Source of the DNA: Thiodiazotropha sp040507225
GTDB lineage: Bacteria > Pseudomonadota > Gammaproteobacteria > Chromatiales > Chromatiaceae
DNA: 64,000 nucleotides
Direction: 5' to 3'
NCBI GenBank assembly: GCA_040507225.1
Contig: JBEVVG010000001.1
Location: 992,001 to 1,056,000 of the forward strand
The translations under genes were made by a program, and so were the position numbers. Shown here one piece after another: positions 53,539-64,000 of this stretch. The notes beneath the pieces are model-generated. The model saw nothing but the letters and a program-made list of their open reading frames with translations. It made no database searches and was not told the DNA's origin. How positions within the stretch are numbered: the stretch's first letter is position 1; every line of letters starts with the position of its first letter.

Positions 53539-53621
53539 GGCGCATTCCACTCTGGACCCCGGGCAATGCGTCAGGGAATCAGCCCGGAGACCCTGTAACC
53601 ATCAGATCTAGATTTGAACCT

Positions 53622-53840
53622 ATGGCGAAAGAAGATTTTATCGAAATGGAAGGCACGGTGGTCGAGACCCTGCCGAACACCATGTTCCGGGTTGAGCTGG
53701 AGAACGGCCACGTCGTCACAGCCCACATCTCCGGTAAGATGCGCAAACACTATATCCGCATTCTCACCGGTGACAAGGTTACCGTGCAGCTGACACCTTA
53801 CGATCTCACCAAGGGACGTATCACCTACCGCGCCCGCTGA
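53622..53840 (+). CDS. infA: Translation initiation factor IF-1
   Basis: A 72-residue single OB-fold protein: MAKEDFIEMEGTVVETLPN at the start, the central NGHVVTAHISGKMRKHYIRI and C-terminal GRITYRAR are invariant IF-1 features. It binds the 30S A site with IF-2 and IF-3. It converges on clpA, with only 5 bases between the stops; no hairpin terminator fits there, so transcripts probably overlap. The infA-clpA-clpS-csp neighbourhood is shared with Pseudomonas. Confidence 0.98.
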   Translation: MAKEDFIEMEGTVVETLPNTMFRVELENGHVVTAHISGKMRKHYIRILTGDKVTVQLTPYDLTKGRITYRAR

Positions 53841-53845
53841 GTGGC

Positions 53846-56119
53846 TCAGCCGTCGTCCAGCGACGCATCGGCTACCGGCTCTCCCTCGATCTCGAAAATC
53901 AGCTTGTCCTCTGCTACATCCACCTTGACTGCGCCCCCGGTAGCCAGTTTGCCGAACAGCAGTTCCTCGGCCAGCGGCTTTTTGATCTCGTCCTGAATCA
54001 GGCGGGACATCGGGCGTGCGCCCATCGATGGGTCGTAACCGTGTTCTGCCAGCCAGACCCGGGCCTCGGGTTCGACGATCAGGTTCACACGCTTCTCCTG
54101 AAGCTGACCCTCCAATTCGAAAATGAACTTGTCCACCACCTTGGCGATATTCTCGGGTGACAGACCGGAGAACTGGATGATCGCATCGAGACGATTGCGA
54201 AACTCAGGGGTAAACATCTTTTTGATCGCCTCCATGCCGTCACTTGCATGATCCTGCTTGGTGAAACCGATGGAGGAACGACTCATTTCATGGGCTCCCG
54301 CATTCGTGGTCATGACGATCACCACGTTGCGAAAATCCGCCTTGCGGCCATTGTTGTCGGTCAGGGTGCCGTGATCCATGACCTGCAGCAGCAGATTGAA
54401 CACATCCGGGTGGGCCTTCTCGATTTCATCGAGCAGCAGCACGCAATGCGGGTGCTTGGCAATCTCCTCGGTCAGCAATCCTCCCTGGTCATAGCCGACG
54501 TAGCCGGGAGGTGCACCGATCAGGCGTGACACCGTATGACGCTCCATGTACTCCGACATATCAAAGCGGATCAGTTCCATGTTGAGAATCCGCGCCAGCT
54601 GACGAGTGATCTCGGTTTTACCGACACCGGTCGGTCCGGTGAACAGAAAAGAACCGACCGGCCGACCCTCTTTGACCAGGCCTGAGCGGTTCATGCGGAT
54701 TGCCGCGGTCAGGGCCTCTATGGCCTCGTTCTGGCCGAACACGACCAGCTTCAGATCACGTGTCAGGTTACGCAACGACTCGGTGTCCGATGTGGAAACC
54801 TTCTTCGGAGGAATTCGTGCGATCTTCGCCACGATCGCTTCCACTGCATCCACATCGATGACCTTGACCCGCTGCTCCTCGGGTTGCAGTTGAACATTGG
54901 CCCCGGCCTCATCGATCACATCGATAGCCTTGTCAGGAAGATGCCGGTCATTGATGTACTTGTCGGAGAGCTCCGCAGCACTGGTCAGGGCCTCCTGGGT
55001 GTACTCAATGTGATGATGTTCCTCGAAACGGGATTTAAGTCCCTTGAGAATCTCCACGGTCTCTGCAACCGTAGGCTCTTCGACGTCGATTTTCTGGAAG
55101 CGTCTCGCGAGGGCACGGTCTTTTTCGAAAATCCCGCGGAACTCCTGGTAGGTCGTGGAGCCGATGCAACGCAGTTCACCGGAGGCCAGCACCGGCTTGA
55201 TCAGGTTGGAGGCATCCATCACCCCGCCGGAGGCCGCCCCTGCGCCGATGATCGTATGGATTTCATCTATGAACAGCACCACGTCCTTCTTCCGCTTGAG
55301 CTCCGCCAGCACCGCCTTGAGACGTTTCTCGAAGTCGCCCCGGTATTTGGTGCCTGCCACCAGAGTGCCTAAATCGAGCGCGAAGATAGTGGCATCGGCA
55401 AGGATGTCCGGCACCTCCTTGTCGACGATTTTCTTCGCCAATCCCTCGGCAATCGCGGTCTTGCCCACCCCGGCCTCACCCACCAGCAGCGGGTTGTTCT
55501 TGCGCCGGCGGCACAGTATCTGCACGGTCCGCTCGATTTCCTGATAACGACCGATCAGGGGGTCGATCTTGCCCTGCATGGCGAGTTGATTCAGGTTGGT
55601 GGCGTAACTCTCCAGCGCGCTGGCCTGGTCGCCGGATTTGTTTTCCGTGGAGAGGTCCACCGGAGTCTCTTCCTGGCCTACCTCATTGATTTTGGAGATG
55701 CCGTGGGAGATGTAATTCACCACGTCCAGACGGGTGACGTTCTGCTCGTTGAGAAAGTAGACCGCCTGGGAGTCCTGCTCGTTAAAGATGGCGACCAGCA
55801 CATTGGCGCCGGTCACCTCGTTCTTGCCCGATGATTGGACGTGGAACACGGCTCGCTGCAGAACTCTTTGAAATCCCAGGGTAGGCTGTATTTCGCGCTC
55901 GTCGCCATCCGGAATCAGCGGGGTGGTCTCGTCAACGAAGGTGCGCACACGTGAGCGCATCTTTTCGATGTCTGCGCCGCAGGCCCTGAGCACGGCCGAA
56001 GCGGATGGGTTATCAAGTAGTGCCAACAACAGATGGTCCACGGTCATGAACTCATGCTGCTTCTCTTTTGCGCTCTTAAATGCTTGATTGAGCGTAAATT
56101 CCAGCTCTTTGTTCAACAT
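53846..56119 (-). CDS. clpA: ATP-dependent Clp protease ATP-binding subunit ClpA
   Basis: A 757-residue AAA+ unfoldase that feeds substrates to ClpP. The N domain (1-145) binds ClpS; the first AAA module has Walker A GEAGVGKTA (near 213) and the second GPTGVGKTE (near 495), and the IGF-type ClpP-binding loop is present as SIGFTKQD near residue 610. The ATG at 56119 gives MLNKELEFTLNQAF, the usual N-terminus; an upstream frame to 56164 overlaps the clpS region. clpP itself is not in this window. clpS precedes it by 23 bases. Confidence 0.97.
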   Translation of the reverse strand: MLNKELEFTLNQAFKSAKEKQHEFMTVDHLLLALLDNPSASAVLRACGADIEKMRSRVRTFVDETTPLIPDGDEREIQPTLGFQRVLQRAVFHVQSSGKNEVTGANVLVAIFNEQDSQAVYFLNEQNVTRLDVVNYISHGISKINEVGQEETPVDLSTENKSGDQASALESYATNLNQLAMQGKIDPLIGRYQEIERTVQILCRRRKNNPLLVGEAGVGKTAIAEGLAKKIVDKEVPDILADATIFALDLGTLVAGTKYRGDFEKRLKAVLAELKRKKDVVLFIDEIHTIIGAGAASGGVMDASNLIKPVLASGELRCIGSTTYQEFRGIFEKDRALARRFQKIDVEEPTVAETVEILKGLKSRFEEHHHIEYTQEALTSAAELSDKYINDRHLPDKAIDVIDEAGANVQLQPEEQRVKVIDVDAVEAIVAKIARIPPKKVSTSDTESLRNLTRDLKLVVFGQNEAIEALTAAIRMNRSGLVKEGRPVGSFLFTGPTGVGKTEITRQLARILNMELIRFDMSEYMERHTVSRLIGAPPGYVGYDQGGLLTEEIAKHPHCVLLLDEIEKAHPDVFNLLLQVMDHGTLTDNNGRKADFRNVVIVMTTNAGAHEMSRSSIGFTKQDHASDGMEAIKKMFTPEFRNRLDAIIQFSGLSPENIAKVVDKFIFELEGQLQEKRVNLIVEPEARVWLAEHGYDPSMGARPMSRLIQDEIKKPLAEELLFGKLATGGAVKVDVAEDKLIFEIEGEPVADASLDDG

Positions 56120-56142
56120 CTCTGAAACTCCGGTCGACTGGA

Positions 56143-56463
56143 TTAAGTCTCCTCCATGGTGCACATCAGGGGATGTTGATTACTTCGCGAGTAGTCGTTC
56201 ACCTGAGACACCTTGGTTTCGGCAACGTCCTTGGTGTAGACACCGCAGACTCCCACACCGCGGGTATGCACATGCAGCATCACCCGGGTTGCCTTCTCCC
56301 TATCCATATTAAAGAAGGTTTCCAAAACCTGAACCACGAATTCCATGGGGGTATAGTCATCGTTCAGGATGATGACTTTGTACATCGAGGGTCTTTTGAG
56401 CTTGGGTTTGGATTCCTCTACGGCAAGACCGTCGTTGTGTTCAATCTGTTCTCTGTCACTCAT
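56143..56463 (-). CDS. clpS: ATP-dependent Clp protease adaptor ClpS
   Basis: A 106-residue N-recognin that delivers N-degron proteins to ClpA. The core has YKVIILNDDYTPMEFVV (from about 28), with the conserved Asn-Asp-Asp substrate pocket, and HTRGVGVCGVYTKDVAETK (about 65-83). The first 25 residues are a flexible acidic tail. It is cotranscribed with clpA. Confidence 0.97.
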   Translation of the reverse strand: MSDREQIEHNDGLAVEESKPKLKRPSMYKVIILNDDYTPMEFVVQVLETFFNMDREKATRVMLHVHTRGVGVCGVYTKDVAETKVSQVNDYSRSNQHPLMCTMEET

Positions 56464-57355
56464 ATTGGGAGATTCTAGCAGGCTTACAAGGCCTGAAAAG
56501 TCATTTATTCTGTTGAAATTGTTTCCCGGACCCGGGGTCTTAGGCCTCTGTTCAGTGGCTACGGTAGATAATGAAAAACGCCCTCCCCCGGGCTTTTTGA
56601 CGTTTTAATCGGCACTTACAAACCGGTCGGCGAGCAACATCCGAATCTACTTCGTCTTTGACAGCCTCGTGGCGAAAACCTCACACCTGAATACCGGGTT
56701 CCAGGGTCGTCCTCACCGGGTCGTGATGTGTGTCGCGGAATCCGCCAAAGCAGCAGTTCAGTTGCCGTTCGTTGCTTTGACACTCCTCAGGAGAGGGGCC
56801 GGTACCCAGGATCGCGTCCGACGGTAACGCCTGCTGAATTCTGTTCATTTTTAAGTACCATGAATTCGAATCCCACGACAAGTCATTCCAGTGTGGATTT
56901 ATTTAGGGAAAACTACAATAAAGCGGTCAAATCTGTTAGGGAAATTACCAATAAAATACGACTATTTTTCTTCAAAGTCAGATAGTTGTTGACCCTTTTA
57001 GATTGCACACTATACTTCCCGTTACAGTGTTGAGAATGGTTCCGATTAGAAGAACAGAACACAATATTTGAGCTGTTATTTTACAGCCTGAGCAATTTAC
57101 CAAAGGCCGATCCTTGGGTGGGTGGACAGAGTTGCATGAAGCGACTTTGAAATAACAATGCAGGTGCTGCTTGATCAGTTAGTAGATGTATCGCAAGCGA
57201 ATTGTTACGGCTGTTCCGGACGATTCCACAAACGGGCAGACAGGGAATGTCAGTCTCAGTGCGTCACTTCTCATCTCATCACATACCGACAGGCAGCCTC
57301 TGTGATCTCTCCACCTTCCGAGATCCTATCGATACATGTTTGAGGAGTACTAGCT
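56464..57355. other. Long intergenic region between clpS and the cold-shock gene
   Basis: 892 bases. The left part is mixed; from about 56840 it turns AT-rich and includes a strong promoter at 56989-57016, after which some 335 bases of leader precede the cold-shock gene. A 42-codon plus-strand frame (56860-56985) and a 55-codon minus-strand frame (56681-56848) are open, but without good ribosome sites. In Pseudomonas icd-type genes lie here; none is present. Confidence 0.6.
56989..57016 (+). promoter_or_regulatory. Strong sigma-70 promoter candidate upstream of the cold-shock gene
   Basis: TTGACC (56989-56994), 16-base spacer and TATACT (57011-57016), each 5 of 6 to consensus, in an AT-rich stretch. 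RNA would begin near 57023 and carry a leader of roughly 335 bases. Confidence 0.6.
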
Positions 57356-57577
57356 ATGGCGACTGGAGTCGTAAAGTGGTTTAACAACGCCAAGGGCTAC
57401 GGTTTTGTAACCCCGGAAGATGGAGACCAGGACGTATTCGTCCATTTTTCTTCAATTGAGATGGACGGCTATAAGACCCTGAAAGAAGGTCAAAAGGTCC
57501 AATTCGAGATCAGTCAGGGTCCGAAAGGCCTGCACGCAACCAACATCCAGAGAGTTGCGGGTAGCGACCAGTCCTGA
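57356..57577 (+). CDS. cspD: Cold-shock domain protein (CspD-like)
   Basis: A 73-residue single cold-shock domain with RNP1 KGYGFVTPE (13-21) and RNP2 VFVHFSSI (about 27-34), binding single-stranded nucleic acids. A TGAGGAG ribosome site precedes the ATG. The clpS-clpA neighbourhood is the classic context of cspD, a replication-inhibiting stationary-phase homologue in E. coli, but sequence alone does not separate CspD from CspA types. A long leader and a strong terminator frame the gene as a separate transcript. Confidence 0.93.
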   Translation: MATGVVKWFNNAKGYGFVTPEDGDQDVFVHFSSIEMDGYKTLKEGQKVQFEISQGPKGLHATNIQRVAGSDQS

Positions 57578-57606
57578 TCCCGTATCCTCTTTCGATCTCT
57601 CATCAT

Positions 57607-57635
57607 AATACCGGTGCATCAGCACCGGTATTTTT
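57607..57635 (+). terminator. Intrinsic terminator of the cold-shock gene
   Basis: AATACCGGTGC (57607-57617), loop ATCA, and GCACCGGTATT (57622-57632) make a perfect 11-bp stem running into TTTTT (57631-57635), 29 bases after the stop. Confidence 0.92.
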
Positions 57636-57865
57636 ATGCCCTGTCGAAAGTTCACCTGCCGGCCGTTCACCCCTTGTGAATCCACATCCGCTGGGCATCC
57701 GTTCACTGACTCCACCTCGCAGCCATGCTGAATCTCTCTGCTCCCCGTGTTTTCAAAGCATGTGAGAACAGGATTGGGTAATCCGGACCCATCTCTTCGC
57801 CAATCGTCGGGGTGTGGGTAGAATTCACTGCATCCCCCATGACCTGATCGTAACCGGGTTGATCC

Positions 57866-58459
57866 ATGCTGTTGCTGTTCAATAAACCCTACGGGGTGCT
57901 GTGCCAATTCACTGATACCGAGGGCCGTCCCACCCTGGCCGATCATATTCCGGTTCCCGGCGTCTATGTGGCCGGCCGCCTGGACCGGGACAGCGAGGGG
58001 CTGGTATTGCTCACCGACGACGGCAGGCTTCAGCACAGACTCACCCATCCGCACAGGAAGACCTGGAAAACCTACTGGGTTCAGGTGGAGGGCATCCCTG
58101 ATGAAGCGGCGCTGCAGCGCCTGCGACAAGGTGTGGTACTCAAGGATGGTCCGACCCGACCCGCGCGCATCAAGCGGCTGGAAACCGCCCCGGACCTGTG
58201 GCCCCGGGACCCGCCCATTCGCACCCGCATCAACATCCCCACGCAGTGGCTCGAAGTCGGGCTCCGTGAGGGGCGGAATCGTCAGATACGCCGCATGACC
58301 GCCAGCGTGGGACACCCGACCCTGCGCCTGGTGCGGGTCGCTATTGGCTCGCGTCGACTGAAAAACCTGCAACCCGGCGAATGGGTCAAAGTGGTATCCT
58401 CTCCGGTTTCCAAACGCCAACCTCCGGGCAGGAAACAGCGCAATGGCAAAAAAGCTTAA
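57866..58459 (+). CDS. rluE: 23S rRNA pseudouridine(2457) synthase RluE
   Basis: A 197-residue RsuA-family pseudouridine synthase without an S4 domain. LLLFNKPYGVLCQF opens the fold, the catalytic Asp is in AGRLDRDSEGLVLLT (about 36-50), and REGRNRQIRRM is near residue 135. It isomerises U2457 of 23S rRNA in E. coli. A basic tail (KRQPPGRKQRNGKKA) ends the protein and its last 17 bases overlap mnmA, indicating coupled translation. rluE beside mnmA-hflD-purB is conserved in enterics. Confidence 0.93.
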   Translation: MLLLFNKPYGVLCQFTDTEGRPTLADHIPVPGVYVAGRLDRDSEGLVLLTDDGRLQHRLTHPHRKTWKTYWVQVEGIPDEAALQRLRQGVVLKDGPTRPARIKRLETAPDLWPRDPPIRTRINIPTQWLEVGLREGRNRQIRRMTASVGHPTLRLVRVAIGSRRLKNLQPGEWVKVVSSPVSKRQPPGRKQRNGKKA

Positions 58460-59546
58460 GGTGATCGTGGGACTGTCAGGCGGAGTCGACTCATCCGTCG
58501 CCGCCCTGCTGCTGAAACAACAGGGTCATGAGGTCGAAGGCCTGTTCATGAAAAACTGGGAGGAGGATGACGATGCGGCCTACTGCTCCGCCGCAGAGGA
58601 CCTCGCCGATGCCCAGGCGGTCGCTGACCGGCTTGAGATACCGCTGCACAAGGTGAATTTCTCTGCCGAGTACTGGGAACGGGTGTTTGCCTACTTCCTC
58701 GATGAGTACCGCGCCGGGCGGACACCCAATCCGGACGTACTGTGTAACCGGGAGATAAAGTTCAAGGCGTTTCTCGAATACGCCCTGGATGTGCTGCACG
58801 CAGAAGCCATCGCCACCGGACACTACGCCGCCCTCAAGCATACCCAGGATACCCATCGATTGCTGCGGGCCTGTGACGAGGACAAGGACCAGACCTACTT
58901 CCTCTATATGCTCAATCAGCACCCCCTGTCCCGCACCCTCTTCCCGCTGGGTGGAATGAGCAAGCAGGAGGTCCGATGCCAGGCCCAGGCGGCGGGCTTC
59001 CCGAATCACAAAAAGAAGGACAGCACGGGTATCTGTTTCATCGGCGAACGCAAGTTCCGGGAGTTTCTGCAACGCTACCTGCCCGCCGTCCCGGGAGACA
59101 TTGAGGATCCTCACGGCCGCCTGCTGGGGCGTCACCAGGGTTTGATGTACTACACCCTGGGACAACGTCAGGGGCTGGGCATCGGCGGCCGAAAAGACGC
59201 CCCCGAGGCGCCCTGGTTCGTGGTGGCGAAGGACCTGTCGCGCAATGTACTGATCGCCGCACAGGGACACGACCACCCGTTGCTGCTGTGCGACGAGATC
59301 AGCTGTGGACAGTTGCACTGGGTCAGCGCAACACCTCCGGTTCCGGACAGGTCCTATCTGGCGCGTATCCGCCACCGCCAGTCCTTGCAGATCTGCCGGA
59401 TTGTCGCCATCCAGGACGGAGGTTGCCGAATCCGCTTCGACACCCCGCAACGGGCCGCCACACCGGGGCAGTCTTTGGTGCTCTACCAGGACCAGGAGTG
59501 TCTGGGGGGCGGTATCATCGAAACCACCAATGCACCCACACCCTGA
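58443..59546 (+). CDS. mnmA: tRNA-specific 2-thiouridylase MnmA
   Basis: A 367-residue enzyme that thiolates U34 in tRNA for Lys, Glu and Gln. The PP-loop GLSGGVDSS is at 10-18, the catalytic cysteines are C101 (NPDVLCNREIKF) and C198 (STGICFIGE). Sulfur comes through the Tus relay in gammaproteobacteria. It is followed by hflD after 84 bases. Confidence 0.97.
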   Translation: MAKKLKVIVGLSGGVDSSVAALLLKQQGHEVEGLFMKNWEEDDDAAYCSAAEDLADAQAVADRLEIPLHKVNFSAEYWERVFAYFLDEYRAGRTPNPDVLCNREIKFKAFLEYALDVLHAEAIATGHYAALKHTQDTHRLLRACDEDKDQTYFLYMLNQHPLSRTLFPLGGMSKQEVRCQAQAAGFPNHKKKDSTGICFIGERKFREFLQRYLPAVPGDIEDPHGRLLGRHQGLMYYTLGQRQGLGIGGRKDAPEAPWFVVAKDLSRNVLIAAQGHDHPLLLCDEISCGQLHWVSATPPVPDRSYLARIRHRQSLQICRIVAIQDGGCRIRFDTPQRAATPGQSLVLYQDQECLGGGIIETTNAPTP

Positions 59547-59630
59547 TACCTGCACAGGACCAGCCTGCGTCCCAGAGAGGGATCGGTGTGTTATCATTGC
59601 CGGCCTGATCAGCGCTGACTATCCCCTAGC

Positions 59631-60251
59631 ATGAAGTATCAAGACAGTGATCGCGCGATGGCGCTTGCAGGCATCTACCAGGCGGCCAGCCTGGTCCAGC
59701 AGGTGGCACGCCGGGGCATGCCGAACAGTGATGCCTTCGAGGCGAGTATTCACAGCCTGTTCCAGCTCGACGCAGCGACTGTTGCCGAAGTTTACGGTGA
59801 CCGCTACGCGATCTCCCCGGGGATGCGCCTTGCGTACAAGCAACTCAGTGGCGCGGTCGCCCGGGATGATGAACTCACCCGTTATCTGCTCAATCTGATC
59901 CAGCTGGAAAGAAAACTCAGCCGCCAGGGAGAACGGCTGCAGCGCATTCGCGAGGGGATCACCGGCATCGCGACCCGGCTGGCGCATTTTCCCGAGACCC
60001 ACAGCAACATCCTCGGGGCACTCGCGGATATCTATGCGGAAAACATCAGCAGTCTGAAGCCCCGCATCATGGTGAGCGGCGAGACGATCTATCTGCAAAA
60101 CAGCGATAACGTGAACAAGATCCGCACCCTGCTGCTGTCCGGTATCCGCTCCGCCGTGCTGTGGCGCCAGACCGGCGGACGGCGACGCCAGCTGCTGTTC
60201 AGCCGCACCCCTTACATCGAAAACCTCAAGCGTTTGCTGGACGGAATGTGA
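59631..60251 (+). CDS. hflD: HflD homologue (lysogenization regulator family)
   Basis: A 206-residue, mostly helical protein. The start AMALAGIYQAASLVQQVAR, central LTRYLLNLIQLERKL and the C-terminal RSAVLWRQTGGRRRQLLFSR are the family signatures. In E. coli HflD is a peripheral membrane protein that interacts with phage lambda CII; its normal host role is not established. Its fixed place between mnmA and purB supports the assignment; here acnA and a repeat cluster separate it from purB. Confidence 0.94.
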   Translation: MKYQDSDRAMALAGIYQAASLVQQVARRGMPNSDAFEASIHSLFQLDAATVAEVYGDRYAISPGMRLAYKQLSGAVARDDELTRYLLNLIQLERKLSRQGERLQRIREGITGIATRLAHFPETHSNILGALADIYAENISSLKPRIMVSGETIYLQNSDNVNKIRTLLLSGIRSAVLWRQTGGRRRQLLFSRTPYIENLKRLLDGM

Positions 60252-60383
60252 CCGCCAAACGAAGTCCGCCCCCAACAACACCGCAAGGCACTTGGTGATC
60301 CCCTTGACACGGTTTATGATGCACTGAACAAAAATACCCTTTCATGGGGTAAACCGTCTTGCTTCAGTCGCGGGCAGAAATCA

Positions 60384-60432
60384 TAAATAACTTTAATTAA
60401 TGAATATAACTTATCGTTATTAAATAACTTTA
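60384..60432 (+). repeat. Direct repeat pair in the acnA leader
   Basis: TAAATAACTTTA occurs at 60384-60395 and again at 60421-60432, 37 bases apart, in an AT-rich leader; between them ATAAC (60406-60410) and GTTAT (60416-60420) form a small dyad. The second copy runs into the AGGAG ribosome site of acnA, so a regulator or RNA structure here could control translation. Confidence 0.55.
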
Positions 60433-60442
60433 GGAGACCCGA

Positions 60443-63094
<2,652 letters not shown>

Positions 63095-63113
63095 CGGCGT
63101 CCTCCATCGACTT

Positions 63114-63136
63114 GTTCCCACGCGCTGCGTGGGAAC
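63114..63136. repeat. REP-like palindrome copy 1
   Basis: GTTCCCACGC, centre GCT, GCGTGGGAAC: perfect 10-bp arms. The sequence resembles GTTCCCACGC-type REP elements dispersed in proteobacterial genomes; 20 bases after acnA, it may also stabilise the acnA mRNA end. Confidence 0.85.
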
Positions 63137-63197
63137 ACAGGCACAGGCACGGCGGACCACACTCGATCTTATCGAGACCACTAGGTCTTGAGTATGC

Positions 63198-63220
63198 ATT
63201 CCCACGCAGAGCGCGGGAAC
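63198..63220. repeat. REP-like palindrome copy 2
   Basis: ATTCCCACGC, centre AGA, GCGCGGGAAC. Arms pair with two departures from perfect symmetry. The start is 84 bases after that of copy 1. Confidence 0.8.
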
Positions 63221-63230
63221 AGAGCACCTT

Positions 63231-63253
63231 GTTGCCATGCTCTGGGTGACAAC
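63231..63253. repeat. REP-like palindrome copy 3 (diverged)
   Basis: GTTGCCATGC, centre TCT, GGGTGACAAC. The centre is the reverse complement of copy 2, suggesting inverted placement as in paired BIME-type repeats. Several arm mismatches. Confidence 0.55.
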
Positions 63254-63312
63254 ACAGACCAGGGTCCGCTGGGCAACTTGTATCCTGCCGCTCCCATTAC
63301 GCCTGGGGTTGG

Positions 63313-63335
63313 ATTGCCACGCAAAGCGTGTGAAC
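63313..63335. repeat. REP-like palindrome copy 4 (diverged)
   Basis: ATTGCCACGC, centre AAA, GCGTGTGAAC. The same 23-base layout with substitutions in both arms. Confidence 0.55.
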
Positions 63336-63493
63336 CAGGCGCCAGGGGATGGAATCAAGGAAAAACCGGCTTATGCAGGGTCAGCACGGCAGCGGGTTTC
63401 CGGCACCTGCAGGCAGAATGTCCGTCCGATCAAGTGCCTTTGCAATTAACCGGGTATAATCACGTTTTTTTCAGAACCACTCGGACAGTCATC

Positions 63494-64000
63494 ATGCAAC
63501 TCTCAACCCTCACCGCAGTCTCCCCCATCGACGGCCGTTACGGCAGCAAATCAGAGAACCTTCGCCCGATTTTTAGTGAATTCGGCCTGATTCGTCACCG
63601 GGTGACCGTGGAGGTCCGCTGGTTACAGGCCCTGGCGGGTCACCATGAAATCCTTGAGATTCCCACCCTCAGCGAACATGCCGGCAATATCCTCAACGGG
63701 ATCGTCGATAATTTCAGCGAAGAGGATGCCCGGCGCATCAAGAACATCGAACGCACCACCAACCACGACGTCAAGGCCGTCGAGTATTTCCTCAAGGAGA
63801 AGATCGCCGGCAATGAGGAACTCGAGAGCATCAGCGAATTCATCCATTTCGCCTGCACCTCGGAGGACATCAACAACCTCTCCCACGCCCTGATGCTGCG
63901 TGAGGGTCGCGGACAGGTCCTGCTGCCGCAAATCGACGAGGTCATCGACGCCATTCGTCAATTGGCCCATGCCCTGGCCGACCAACCGATGCTCAGCCGC
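63494..64000 (+). CDS. purB: Adenylosuccinate lyase (partial, 3-prime end outside window)
   Basis: The first 169 residues of PurB, which cleaves SAICAR and adenylosuccinate in purine synthesis. N-terminus TLTAVSPIDGRYGSK and the segments IERTTNHDVKAVEYFL (about 86-101) and FIHFACTSEDINN (about 116-128) identify the long gammaproteobacterial form. The catalytic C-terminal signature loop lies beyond the window. hflD is its usual upstream neighbour. Confidence 0.96.
   Translation, partial: MQLSTLTAVSPIDGRYGSKSENLRPIFSEFGLIRHRVTVEVRWLQALAGHHEILEIPTLSEHAGNILNGIVDNFSEEDARRIKNIERTTNHDVKAVEYFLKEKIAGNEELESISEFIHFACTSEDINNLSHALMLREGRGQVLLPQIDEVIDAIRQLAHALADQPMLSR

Larger units (their letters stand above)
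53283..53621. other. Intergenic region before infA
   Basis: 339 bases containing the compound hairpin at 53312-53360 and the infA promoter candidate at 53511-53538. No ORF with coding character is visible. Confidence 0.6.
63095..63493. other. Intergenic region with REP-like palindrome cluster
   Basis: 399 bases between acnA and purB, without a supported gene. It contains four 23-base palindromes listed separately. The first two are near-perfect and the last two degraded. Confidence 0.8.

Noticed and set aside
57452..58420. A 322-codon minus-strand frame across the cold-shock gene, its terminator and rluE.
   Set aside because: It spans a strong terminator and two recognised genes on the other strand, with no domain of its own.

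Overview
The window reads as chromosomal DNA from a free-living or symbiotic gammaproteobacterium. Several gene orders match those I know from Pseudomonas and its relatives: mfd beside csiV; ubiG-mupP-yciK, mtaD, mtnA, gyrA, serC, pheA, hisC, tyrA, aroA, cmk, rpsA and ihfB in one block; clpA-clpS beside a cspD-like gene and infA; and rluE, mnmA, hflD and purB close together. Base composition is moderately GC-rich with a few AT-rich intergenic patches. Some proteins recall sulfur-oxidising Chromatiales-type bacteria, but that placement is inference. I see no prophage, insertion sequence, integron, CRISPR array, rRNA or tRNA gene.

Region by region. 1-1743 (minus): a ribosomal-protein-S6 modification cluster, rimB-like protease, rimK, and a truncated aspartoacylase-family gene. 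1933-6210 (plus): mfd and csiV. 6251-9895 (minus): a four-gene MCE-type lipid transport operon (STAS-fused permease, ATPase, MCE protein, lipoprotein). 10112-16979 (plus): a response regulator with PP2C phosphatase and anti-sigma-type kinase domains, a 2-phosphoglycerate kinase, an archaeal-type phosphoglycerate mutase homologue and ppk1. 17063-18334 (minus): a CorC-type membrane protein. 18748-20765 (plus): phoB-phoR. 20790-34551 (minus): ihfB, rpsA, cmk, aroA, tyrA, hisC, pheA, serA, serC, gyrA, mtnA, i.e. translation/nucleoid genes plus the whole end of aromatic amino acid synthesis and serine synthesis. 34694-38421 (plus): mtaD, ubiG, mupP, yciK. 38379-40500 (minus): a small ORF and a Kef-type antiporter. 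40867-41112 (plus): a Cys-rich small protein. 41142-46273 (minus): an overlapping trio of two DUF697-type GTPases and a multi-domain degenerate c-di-GMP/response-regulator protein. 46738-48807 (plus): a second EF-G. 48823-50649 (minus): an SLC13-type permease. 51320-53282 (plus): a very basic histone-like protein and a DUF2333 protein. 53622-57577: infA, clpA, clpS and a cold-shock gene with a long leader. 57866-64000 (plus): rluE, mnmA, hflD, acnA, a four-copy REP-like palindrome cluster and the start of purB.

Most genes are housekeeping. The parts that look least explained are (a) the 2-phosphoglycerate kinase / phosphoglycerate-mutase-like pair next to polyphosphate kinase, where the mutase carries Thr in place of the expected nucleophilic Ser; (b) the translationally coupled regulator-GTPase-GTPase operon at 41142-46273; and (c) the two small unknown proteins at 40867 and 51320. 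Starts were moved inward from the longest open frame for many genes where a ribosome binding site or family N-terminus argued for it; each case is explained in its entry.
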